From contig NZ_RZTZ01000002.1 in the NCBI RefSeq assembly GCF_004005475.1, forward strand, positions 186,001 to 250,000: 64,000 nt of DNA, given 5' to 3'. This document shows, one piece after another, positions 56,576 to 64,000 of the stretch. Position numbers and translations under genes: made by a program. How positions within the stretch are numbered: the first letter of the stretch is position 1; the number at the start of each line of letters is the position of its first letter. A model generated the notes under the pieces. The model did no database searches. It was not told where the DNA came from and saw only the letters and a list, made by a program, of their open reading frames with translations. This stretch comes from Niallia taxi (GTDB lineage: Bacteria > Bacillota > Bacilli > Bacillales > Cytobacillaceae).

Positions 56576-57949
56576 ATGAAAAACATCCAAGCTGCAAAGC
56601 TATTTGCCGCAATTTTGTTCGCCACTTCCTTTATTTTTAGTTTTTCCCAGTTCGGGACAAAGGCTTACAGTAATCTTTTTCAGAGTAATGACGGATATGA
56701 AGAGCATACAACAATTGCTGGCATCGATGTTTCTGGGATCAACCAAAAGGAAGCCGTAAGTGCTTTAAGTGAAAAGCAGTCAGAATGGGAGAAAAACACG
56801 ACGATTCAATTGAAATACAAGGAAAAGACCGTGGACTTTGATTTAAGTCAGTTTGTCTTTCAATTAAAGGATTCTGTTGCCTCCATCAAACAAGGGGCTG
56901 ACAATAATGTAATCGTCTCCCTTGACTTGCAAGAGATGGAGAGTTTCCTTACATCTGTATCTGCTGAACTGACAAGTGATAATGCTTTTTATTTGTCTCG
57001 TTTAAACGATAGTTTAGTAGGAATGGCGGCAAGCTTGCAATCTGGCAATCAATTAATAGACTTAAATGAATACAGAATAAGCAAGGACGAAAAAGCTGCC
57101 AAATTATCGGAGGCTACCGTAGACACTGATGACCAGAAAAACAGTGTAAAAAAATGGGTCAAGCAGTTTCCTACATTAACGATAAAACCGCAAACAACAA
57201 TTTCCTTGCTCGAGTGGATGAAGGAAAACAATGGAGAGGCCTATTCTGATAAGGTGCTGAGTATGGTGGCTACTGCGGTTCACACTACGATTCTGCCAAC
57301 GAACTTCACCATTTCAGAAAGATATTTAAGCAATGCCCTGCCAGCTTTTGCTGAGCTAGGCTATGAAGCAAAAGTGAATAAAAATCAAAACATGGATTAT
57401 CGTTTTTATAATCCAAATGAAGAGACATATACACTTTCATTTGAAATGGTTAATAGCAAGCTGTATGTAAGCTTAAATGGTGCGAATTTCTTGTATAACT
57501 ATAAAGTGCTTTTATCTGACAAAGAGACATTTACGCCAAAAACAGTCCTTCAGTTTGACCCAAGCTTAAGTTTGAATGAAACAAGGGTTGTAGAAGAGGG
57601 AGCCGACGGACTTTATATAAAGGTATATCGAGAGTCTAAGAATGAAAATGGGGAAATTGTCAAAAAGGAACTAATTAGTGAAGATTTTTATGCACCAGTT
57701 AATAAGGCGATTGCACATAGTCTCCTTGTTGAGCAGGACGTGACAATTGATTCTGATGAAAACAGTACAGAAGAAGAGTCAGATAGTAATACAACGACAG
57801 ATGCTGACTCAGGAGCAACAGAAACAGATGAAAGCACGTCAGACACAGAAGCTAGCAAAGACAAGACGACTGACAGCACAGAGGCTGACAAGGCGGCAAC
57901 TGCAACAAATACTACGGAAGAAACTGCGGACAGCGGAACTACAAAATAA
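56576..57949 (+). CDS. VanW/G5-like exported protein of pilus locus
   Basis: A 457-residue protein: an N-terminal signal or anchor (LFAAILFATSFIFSF), a PG_binding_4-like segment (HTTIAGIDVSGINQKEAVSAL), a VanW-like core (about 230-320, ILPTNFTISERYLSNALPAFAELG), a G5-like end (VVEEGADGLYIKVYRE...), and a Ser/Thr/Glu-rich tail of about 75 residues. VanW/YoaR-family proteins sit in the envelope and may bind peptidoglycan. It may anchor or guide the pilus through the thick wall; inferred. AAGGAG precedes ATG 56576. Confidence 0.75.
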   Translation: MKNIQAAKLFAAILFATSFIFSFSQFGTKAYSNLFQSNDGYEEHTTIAGIDVSGINQKEAVSALSEKQSEWEKNTTIQLKYKEKTVDFDLSQFVFQLKDSVASIKQGADNNVIVSLDLQEMESFLTSVSAELTSDNAFYLSRLNDSLVGMAASLQSGNQLIDLNEYRISKDEKAAKLSEATVDTDDQKNSVKKWVKQFPTLTIKPQTTISLLEWMKENNGEAYSDKVLSMVATAVHTTILPTNFTISERYLSNALPAFAELGYEAKVNKNQNMDYRFYNPNEETYTLSFEMVNSKLYVSLNGANFLYNYKVLLSDKETFTPKTVLQFDPSLSLNETRVVEEGADGLYIKVYRESKNENGEIVKKELISEDFYAPVNKAIAHSLLVEQDVTIDSDENSTEEESDSNTTTDADSGATETDESTSDTEASKDKTTDSTEADKAATATNTTEETADSGTTK

Positions 57950-57969
57950 TTTATAGGGAGGGATTTAGG

Positions 57970-59631
57970 ATGAAACAAATTCGAAAACGACTTGGAGACT
58001 TGTTAGTGGAGGCTGGTTTGCTGACAGAGGAACAGCTTCAGCAGGCACTTACAGACAAGCATCCAGATCAAAGGCTTGGTGACAGTTTGCTTCAAAAGGG
58101 ATTCATCACAGAGCAGCAGCTAATTGAAGTATTGGAATTACAGTTAGGCATTCCACACGTAAGCTTGTACCGTTATCCTTTTGACCCTAAATTATTTACG
58201 ATTGTTTCAAAGGAAACAGCGAAAAGACAGCTGATTATCCCTCTGAAAAAGGATGGAGAAAAGCTGTATGTAGCAATGGCTGATCCGATGGACTTCTATA
58301 CAATCGATGATTTGCGTCTGTCCACTGGCTTTCAAATAGAAACTGCGATCGCCTCAAAGGACGATATTTTGCGGGCGATAAATAAATACTACGATATGGA
58401 TGAAGGCTTCGAGGAATTGCTGTCAGATCCGAATGAAATTGGTGAAAGCCAAACAGATGGGATGATGGAGCAGGATTCACCAATCGTAAGACTTGTAAAT
58501 CAAATTTTAACGAATGCAGCAACATTAAAAGCAAGTGATATTCATATAGATCCACAGGAAACAAAGGTTGTTATCCGCTATCGTGTTGATGGGGTGCTTC
58601 GTGTCGAACGAGTGCTTCCAAAGCATATGCAAAGTGTATTGATTGCAAGACTTAAAATAATGGCCAATTTGGATATAACCGAACACCGAATTCCTCAAGA
58701 TGGCAGAATCAAAATCAATTTAGACTTCCATCCAATTGATTTGCGTGTATCGACATTGCCAACAGTTTATGGAGAAAAGGTTGTTATGCGTCTTCTTGAT
58801 TTAGGAAGTGCATTGAATGACTTAAACAAGCTTGGTTTTAATAAAGTTAATTTTGGGCGTTTTGTAGAAATGATCGAAAAGCCGACTGGAATTGTGTTAA
58901 TAACAGGACCAACTGGTTCAGGTAAATCATCGACATTGTATGCGGCGCTTAATCGCTTAAACAGTGAGGAAGTCAATATTATTACGGTCGAGGATCCTGT
59001 TGAATATCAGTTGGAGGGCATTAACCAAATACAGGTTAACAGCAATGTCGGCATGACATTCGCAGCAGGTCTGCGCGCAATTCTTAGACAGGACCCGAAT
59101 GTCATCATGGTTGGGGAAATACGGGATAAAGAAACAGCAGAAGTTTCTGTAAGAGCTTCACTGACAGGACATCTTGTCTTAAGCACCCTTCATACAAATG
59201 ATTCTTTAGGCTCAATTACTCGCTTGCTGGACATGGGAGTGGAGCCGTTTTTGGTCGCATCCTCGCTAAGTGGCATTGTGGCACAGCGGCTTGTAAGAAA
59301 GGTATGCAGAGACTGTGGTGAGGTTCATCCGGCGTCAATAAGAGAAAAGGAAATCTTCGCAAAACGGGGATTAACTATTGATAAGGTTGCAAGAGGCCGA
59401 GGCTGTGCATCCTGCAATATGACAGGCTATAAAGGCCGTGTTGCCATCCATGAGGTGCTAGTTATAAATGATGACATGAAAAGTGTCATCATGAATGGAG
59501 AGTCCTTTATAAAGCTTCGTGAGCTTGCGATTAAAGCGAAAACGATTTTCCTGATTGATGATGGATTATTAAAAGTAAAACAAGGAATTACTACAACGGA
59601 AGAAGTGCTTCGTGTAGCTATCCCTGACTAG
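57970..59631 (+). CDS. pilB: PilB, type IV pilus extension ATPase
   Basis: A 553-residue secretion ATPase. N-terminal MshEN region (residues 6-60) has two consecutive motifs of the c-di-GMP-binding type: RLGDLLVEAGLL..EQLQQAL and RLGDSLLQKGFIT..QLIEVL. The core has Walker A TGPTGSGKSSTLY, Asp box region EDPVEYQLEGINQIQ, Walker B MVGEIRD and His box TGHLVLSTLHTND, plus tetra-Cys zinc motif (CRDCGEVH...GCASCN). Such ATPases drive pilus extension. GGAGGG precedes ATG 57970. It is larger than the competence ATPase ComGA and has an MshEN domain, favouring a true pilus. Confidence 0.95.
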   Translation: MKQIRKRLGDLLVEAGLLTEEQLQQALTDKHPDQRLGDSLLQKGFITEQQLIEVLELQLGIPHVSLYRYPFDPKLFTIVSKETAKRQLIIPLKKDGEKLYVAMADPMDFYTIDDLRLSTGFQIETAIASKDDILRAINKYYDMDEGFEELLSDPNEIGESQTDGMMEQDSPIVRLVNQILTNAATLKASDIHIDPQETKVVIRYRVDGVLRVERVLPKHMQSVLIARLKIMANLDITEHRIPQDGRIKINLDFHPIDLRVSTLPTVYGEKVVMRLLDLGSALNDLNKLGFNKVNFGRFVEMIEKPTGIVLITGPTGSGKSSTLYAALNRLNSEEVNIITVEDPVEYQLEGINQIQVNSNVGMTFAAGLRAILRQDPNVIMVGEIRDKETAEVSVRASLTGHLVLSTLHTNDSLGSITRLLDMGVEPFLVASSLSGIVAQRLVRKVCRDCGEVHPASIREKEIFAKRGLTIDKVARGRGCASCNMTGYKGRVAIHEVLVINDDMKSVIMNGESFIKLRELAIKAKTIFLIDDGLLKVKQGITTTEEVLRVAIPD

Positions 59632-59642
59632 GAGGGACTAAC

Positions 59643-60695
59643 GTGTATAACAATATCGACCATTTGCTTCGGGTCGGCTTCGAGCTGAAAGCTTCAGACA
59701 TCCATTTGACGGTCGGCGTTCCTCCTGTCATGCGGATAAACGGAGAGCTAAGAAGATATGGTAAAGAAAGCCTAACCCCTGCAGATACAGAGAAAATGGC
59801 AAAAGAGATGATTCCAGAGGATTTATGGGAGGCGTTTAAGGAAAAAGGCGAGCTTGATTTTTCCTATAGCTTAACGGGCGTTTCCAGATTTCGTGTCAAC
59901 ACATATAAACAGAGAGCCTGCGTTGCTCTGGCGATTAGGGTTGTGCCGACATCAATTCCGAACTTGGATGATTTGCAGCTTCCGCAGATTTTGAAGAAAA
60001 TCAGCGAAAAGCCGCAAGGACTCATATTAGTAACAGGACCGACGGGCAGCGGTAAATCAACAACACTTGCAGCGATGATTGCTTATATGAACGATACAAT
60101 GAGAAAGCATATTATCACATTAGAAGACCCAATTGAGTATTTGCATAAGCATGGAAAATGCATCATTGACCAGCGAGAAGTCGGGTTTGACACGAACAAC
60201 TTCGCAAATGGTTTGCGCGCATCCTTAAGACAGGATCCGGACGTTATTCTTGTTGGTGAGATGCGTGACTTAGAAACCATTCAAACGGCAATAACGGCAG
60301 CGGAAACAGGCCATTTAGTGCTTGGTACTCTTCATACATCAAGTGCTCCGGCAACAATTAACCGGATTATTGATGTATTTCCGCCTTCCCAGCAGGATCA
60401 AATTCGTATCCAGCTAGCATCTGTTCTTGTCAGTATTGTGTCACAACGGCTGTTTCCAACACCTGATAAATCAGGTAGGGTGTCTGCAACAGAGATTCTC
60501 ATTAATAATGCAGCTGTCGCCAACCTGATTCGCAATGAAAAGATTCACCAAATCCTGAATATCATGCAGACATCAAGAGCCGCGGGCATGCACACATTAG
60601 AAAGCAATGTGAAGGAGCTTGTCCAAAAAGGTGCGATATTAAGAGAAGCAGCACTGCCATATTTACAGGAGGAGCAAAGCAATGGCTCGTTATAA
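59643..60695 (+). CDS. pilT: PilT, pilus retraction ATPase
   Basis: A 350-residue ATPase that depolymerises pili. PilT-specific landmarks: ASDIHLTVGVPPVMRINGELRRY, Walker A TGPTGSGKSTT, LEDPIEYLHKHGKCIIDQREVG, Walker B VILVGEMRDLETI and AIRVVP; ends with AGMHTLESN. Compared with PilB it lacks the MshEN domain and zinc site. GTG 59643 with GGAGGG upstream; overlaps pilC by 14 nt. B. subtilis has no PilT, so this predicts retractable pili and possible twitching motility. Confidence 0.95.
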   Translation: MYNNIDHLLRVGFELKASDIHLTVGVPPVMRINGELRRYGKESLTPADTEKMAKEMIPEDLWEAFKEKGELDFSYSLTGVSRFRVNTYKQRACVALAIRVVPTSIPNLDDLQLPQILKKISEKPQGLILVTGPTGSGKSTTLAAMIAYMNDTMRKHIITLEDPIEYLHKHGKCIIDQREVGFDTNNFANGLRASLRQDPDVILVGEMRDLETIQTAITAAETGHLVLGTLHTSSAPATINRIIDVFPPSQQDQIRIQLASVLVSIVSQRLFPTPDKSGRVSATEILINNAAVANLIRNEKIHQILNIMQTSRAAGMHTLESNVKELVQKGAILREAALPYLQEEQSNGSL

Positions 60696-61887
60696 ATATG
60701 AAGGAAGAGACCGTAAAGGCAAGAAGACTGGCATCGTTACGGCACAGTCCAAACGTGAGGCGATGCTGCAGCTGAAGGAAAAAGGAATAAGAGTCATGGA
60801 AATGAACGAAATTCCAGAGACATTGCTCACAAAGGAGCTAACCCTTGGCAGTCCTGTGAAGCTGCAAGACTTTGTTATATATTTACGCCAATTTGCGACA
60901 TTATTGAAAGCCGGTATTTCTGTTGTTGAATCGACTTCCATTTTGGCGCAGCAAACAGAAAGCAAAGGGCTTCGAAAAGCATTGCTTGCAGTTGAGCAGG
61001 ATTTGCGTGACGGAAATCCTTTGTCACAAGCAGCGAGCAAGCACCGTAAAGTGTTTTCAAGCATGTTTGTCAACATGATCCGAGCAGGAGAAGCAAGTGG
61101 AAGCATGGACGAAACATTAGAAAGACTTGCCGTCCACTACGAAAGACAGCATTTTACAAAGCAAAAGATTGTGTCAGCGTTAACGTATCCGATTGCTATA
61201 GCCATCATCGCCATTGTCGTTGTTATCTTCCTGCTAGTAAGCATTGTGCCGACATTTGTGGATATGTTTAAGGATTTTGGCGGTGAATTGCCTGCAATCA
61301 CCCAATTCGTCTTAAATGCAAGTGAATTTATGCAGGTATACTGGTGGCTGATTGTTTTATTAATGATTGCCTTTGTCGTCGGCATACTTGTCGTTCGAAA
61401 TAATAAAGCATCAAAATACTATTTGGATTATTTCCTTTTACGTATACCAGTATTCGGGAAAATTTTGCAAAAGGCAGCACTGGCAAGGATGACACGAACA
61501 CTAAGCTCCCTGTTTTCAAGCTCTGTGCCGATACTGCAGGCTATTGCGATTGTCGAAAGTGTTATAGAAAATGAAGTAATGTCAAAGGTGCTTATAAAGT
61601 CAAGAAGCGCATTGGAGCAAGGTCAATCACTGACAACGCCAATGAAGGCACACTGGGTCTTCCCGCCACTAGTAACACAAATGATTGCAATCGGTGAAGA
61701 AACAGGTTCTCTTGATGCAATGCTTTCAAAGGTTGCCGATTTCTATGAAAGAGAAGTCGAAAGCGCAACAGACAGACTGAAGTCCTTGATCGAGCCAATT
61801 ATGATTGTCCTGCTTGCAGGCATCGTTGGAACTATTGTTACATCCATCATGGTACCTATGTTCGAAATATTCAACCACGTCCAATAA
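60682..61887 (+). CDS. pilC: PilC, type IV pilus inner-membrane platform protein
   Basis: A 401-residue GspF-family membrane protein with the two F domains (about 75-195 and 270-395, e.g. QFATLLKAGISVVESTSILAQQ and TLSSLFSSSVPILQAIAIVESV) and three membrane segments (about 170-192, 222-245, 370-395). It couples the ATPases to the growing pilus. ATG 60682 overlaps the pilT end, GGAGGAG upstream. Start residues ARYKYEGRDRKGKK are typical. Confidence 0.95.
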   Translation: MARYKYEGRDRKGKKTGIVTAQSKREAMLQLKEKGIRVMEMNEIPETLLTKELTLGSPVKLQDFVIYLRQFATLLKAGISVVESTSILAQQTESKGLRKALLAVEQDLRDGNPLSQAASKHRKVFSSMFVNMIRAGEASGSMDETLERLAVHYERQHFTKQKIVSALTYPIAIAIIAIVVVIFLLVSIVPTFVDMFKDFGGELPAITQFVLNASEFMQVYWWLIVLLMIAFVVGILVVRNNKASKYYLDYFLLRIPVFGKILQKAALARMTRTLSSLFSSSVPILQAIAIVESVIENEVMSKVLIKSRSALEQGQSLTTPMKAHWVFPPLVTQMIAIGEETGSLDAMLSKVADFYEREVESATDRLKSLIEPIMIVLLAGIVGTIVTSIMVPMFEIFNHVQ

Positions 61888-61952
61888 AAAAAATAGGACT
61901 TTTTCCTTAAAATAACTATATGCATAAATCTGCTTATCTAGTATAATAGCAA

Positions 61953-61966
61953 TAGGTTGTACACAA
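61953..61966 (+). other. Small hairpin in pilA leader
   Basis: GGTTGT/ACAACC with a 2-nt centre between a TATAAT-like -10 (61942-61947) and the pilin ribosome site. It would form a 5' hairpin in the pilin mRNA, possibly affecting stability. The -35 is poor, so an independent pilA promoter is only suggested. Confidence 0.35.
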
Positions 61967-62004
61967 CCAAACAAAAAATACCTTTCTAAGAGGAGACAAA
62001 TATA

Positions 62005-62445
62005 ATGGGTCAATTATTAAAAAAACATATTAAAAATGAAAAGGGTCTAACGCTTATCGAGCTATTAGCAGTTATCGTTATCCTTGGTATCATCGCTGCG
62101 ATCGCTATTCCTAGCATTGCGAATATTATTGAGAAATCTCGTTTTGACGCGATTAAAGCTGACGCTGTACAAATTTTGAATGGTGCACAGACTTATGTTT
62201 CTTCTAATGACATTGAGACAGGCAGTACTGATAATGAATTAAGCCCAGCTGATCTCGCTGATTATGTTGAAAATGTAACTACATTCACTGGAGAAAGTGC
62301 GTACAAAGTTATTGTTACTGATGCAGGGCTTGAATTCTCTGGTACTGGTAAAAAAGGTAATGTAACAGTTACATTTACAGATGCAACACTGACTGGGATA
62401 AACTCTGCTAAAAAAGATGGTAAAACAACCACAATTGATGAATAA
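62005..62445 (+). CDS. pilA: Major type IV pilin
   Basis: A 146-residue prepilin: short basic leader MGQLLKKHIKNEKG|LTLIELLAVIVILGIIAAIAIP, cleaved by the prepilin peptidase after Gly 14, with Glu5 and the usual hydrophobic helix continuing to AIPSIANIIEKSRFDAI. The C-terminal domain is small, Thr/Lys/Asp-rich, with no Cys. Codons are biased toward highly expressed usage, unlike neighbours. GAGGAG upstream. Best candidate for the main pilus subunit. Confidence 0.93.
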   Translation: MGQLLKKHIKNEKGLTLIELLAVIVILGIIAAIAIPSIANIIEKSRFDAIKADAVQILNGAQTYVSSNDIETGSTDNELSPADLADYVENVTTFTGESAYKVIVTDAGLEFSGTGKKGNVTVTFTDATLTGINSAKKDGKTTTIDE

Positions 62446-62460
62446 TCGAGGTAAAAAACT

Positions 62461-63207
62461 TTGATCTACCTACTAATCTTCCTATACGGAATAACACTAG
62501 GCTCCTTTTACAACGTCGTTGGGCTCAGGGTTCCATTGAAGAAATCAATTGTTAGGCCAAGATCGCATTGTTCCAATTGCGGGCATACATTAACACCGCT
62601 AGAATTAATACCTGTTTTAAGCTATATGTTGGTAAGGGGGAAATGCAGATGCTGCAAGGCATCGATTTCCCCCTTATATCCTATATTTGAGCTTTTGACA
62701 GGTGTTCTTTTTGTTTTATGCCCTATTTTTCTTGGCTGGGAAGCAGAGCTTTTTGTAGCGTGGACGTTCATCTCTTTATTGATGATCATCACTGTTTCCG
62801 ATATAACCTATATGATTATTCCAGATAAGGTGCTGTTATTTTTCGGTACCTTGCTTTTGGCAGAAAGAGTGTTTATTCAGCTTGACCCATGGTGGGATAG
62901 CTTATTGGGAGCAGCTGTCGGCTTTGTCCTTTTATATGTGATTGCTGTCGTTAGCAAAGGCGGCATGGGTGGCGGAGATATTAAGCTGTTTGCTGTGATT
63001 GGGCTCGTCCTTGGCGTTAAGCTGGTCCTGCTTACTTTCTTCCTTTCCACCTTGTTTGGCACAGCAGGCGGCCTTATCGGCATGTATACAGGCAAGGTGA
63101 AAAAAAGCAAGCCAATTCCGTTCGGACCATTTATTGTGATCGGCGCGCTTGTCAGCTACTTTTATGGTAATGACCTAATTAATTGGTATATGAATGTATT
63201 TCTTTAA
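62461..63207 (+). CDS. pilD: PilD, prepilin peptidase
   Basis: A 248-residue membrane protease that cleaves and N-methylates prepilins. Cys pairs of the methyltransferase/zinc region (CSNCGHTL...GKCRCCKA), catalytic Asp in VSDITYMIIPD and GGGDIKL (the family GxGD motif), and about eight membrane segments. TTG 62461 follows GAGGTAAAAAACT. Occupies the location of B. subtilis comC. Confidence 0.95.
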   Translation: MIYLLIFLYGITLGSFYNVVGLRVPLKKSIVRPRSHCSNCGHTLTPLELIPVLSYMLVRGKCRCCKASISPLYPIFELLTGVLFVLCPIFLGWEAELFVAWTFISLLMIITVSDITYMIIPDKVLLFFGTLLLAERVFIQLDPWWDSLLGAAVGFVLLYVIAVVSKGGMGGGDIKLFAVIGLVLGVKLVLLTFFLSTLFGTAGGLIGMYTGKVKKSKPIPFGPFIVIGALVSYFYGNDLINWYMNVFL

Positions 63208-63218
63208 GGAGCAGGGAT

Positions 63219-64000
63219 ATGGCTATTCGATTTAATCTAGGAAAAAGTAAATTTGTCAATTTAACAGTAAAAGATCATGTCATCCGCTATGCAGAGTTAA
63301 AGAACGGGCATGAAACTGCTGTTCAAACCTGGGGCGAGCGCTTTTTGCCGGCAGGTTTGATTCATGATGGCGTGATCCAGGATGTGGAGACCTTTTCGAT
63401 GATAATGGAAGAGTGCATACAAGAATGGAAAATTGCCAAAAAACAAGTCCGCTTCCTTGTTCCTGATTCATCTGTCGTTATTCGGAAGATTGCGATTCCA
63501 GAAGATGTAACACCTGATGAAATTAAAGGCTACTTATATATGGAATTAGGGACATCCATTCATTTGCCATTTGAGAATCCTGTTTTTGATTATCATTTGT
63601 TAAAGGAAAAAGACAAAAATAAAAAACAAATTATCTTATTTGCGGCCCCGGAAAATAATATCGCTGATTTAGCTGAGATTCTTGATGAAGTGAAGCTAAA
63701 GCCTGCGGTTGCTGATATTTCCGCGCTGGCTCTTTATCGCTACTATCACCATACAAACAAGACGCCAGAAAATGATGGAGTTATGATTATCGAAGTCGAC
63801 TTAAAAACAGTTAATGTCAGTATTTTCGAAGATCATCATCCACTTTTCATGCGCCACTTAAACATTGAAGCAGACAATGAAAAATGGGTACAGGCAAGTA
63901 ACGACCCAGGTCTCGTTTACACTGGTGATAATATGGATGTTTGGAATGGATTAGATGAGATATATAAAGAGCTGGAAAAAGTAATGAGCTTCTACCGCTA
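63219..64000 (+). CDS. pilM: PilM-like pilus assembly protein, partial
   Basis: Open to the window edge, 260 residues visible. The product begins MAIRFNLGKSKFVNLTVKDHVIRYAEL, and contains VQTWGERFLPAGLIHDGVIQD, LYMELGTSIHLPFENPVFDYHL and VADISALALYRYYHH, the actin-like ATPase fold pattern of PilM. PilM links the cytoplasmic side of the alignment complex. AAGGAGCAGGGAT precedes ATG 63219. pilN/pilO are expected just downstream, outside the window. Confidence 0.85.
   Translation, partial: MAIRFNLGKSKFVNLTVKDHVIRYAELKNGHETAVQTWGERFLPAGLIHDGVIQDVETFSMIMEECIQEWKIAKKQVRFLVPDSSVVIRKIAIPEDVTPDEIKGYLYMELGTSIHLPFENPVFDYHLLKEKDKNKKQIILFAAPENNIADLAEILDEVKLKPAVADISALALYRYYHHTNKTPENDGVMIIEVDLKTVNVSIFEDHHPLFMRHLNIEADNEKWVQASNDPGLVYTGDNMDVWNGLDEIYKELEKVMSFYR

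Noticed and set aside
57970-61887. Assignment of pilB/pilC to comGA/comGB competence genes
   Set aside because: Presence of pilT, MshEN motifs in PilB, pilM and large minor pilins fits a type IV pilus better; competence function is not excluded.

Overview
The window looks like a low-GC, endospore-forming Bacillaceae chromosome (Bacillus/Niallia-like; genus not settled by sequence alone). Evidence: a gerE-ysmB-racE-gerM block, an ilv-leu/ysoA/tig/clpX/lonB/lonA/ysxC/hemAXCDBL/spoVID/ysxE/valS/folC block in the Bacillus subtilis order, T-box leaders, TTG starts with strong AGGAGG sites, and sporulation-sigma promoters.

Layout. 1-3.5 kb: spore-surface genes (CotB-like protein, a Lys/Asp/His repeat protein, a cupin protein behind a sigma-K-type promoter, gerE) plus a class I c-di-GMP riboswitch in front of a stand-alone receiver protein. 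3.7-7.5 kb: ysmB, racE, gerM, rdgB, ysnB; rph, expected between gerM and rdgB, is absent. 7.5-12.3 kb: accessory stretch with tRNA-Arg(UCU), small membrane and ferritin-like proteins, two GNAT acetyltransferases, and a divergent SOS-type promoter carrying two LexA boxes between a YolD-like gene pair and a small WYL protein. 12.5-19.7 kb: CRE-like site, promoter, leucine T-box and ilvB-ilvN-ilvC-leuB-leuC-leuD; leuA is missing. 19.9-31.1 kb: ysoA, tig, clpX, lonB (perfect sigma-F-type promoter), lonA, ysxC, and an extra RNase J-family gene. 31.2-38.4 kb: membrane protein and the haem operon hemAXCDBL with a PerR-like box. 38.5-45.8 kb: spoVID, ysxE, a small membrane protein, T-box-valS, folC.

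45.9-64 kb is the most distinctive part: a near-complete type IV pilus locus where B. subtilis carries little beyond comC. It holds a membrane GAF-GGDEF diguanylate cyclase, a large secreted von Willebrand A protein, a convergent three-gene minor-pilin operon (one with a large repetitive, probably beta-helical body), a trio of uncharacterised envelope genes (acidic membrane protein, PRC-barrel protein, VanW/G5-like protein), then pilB, pilT, pilC, major pilin, prepilin peptidase and the start of pilM. PilB has two MshEN-type motifs known in other bacteria to bind c-di-GMP. With the cyclase nearby and the c-di-GMP riboswitch at 1.8 kb, the window suggests a c-di-GMP-controlled, retractable surface pilus with a possible vWA/beta-helix tip, distinct from the competence pseudopilus.
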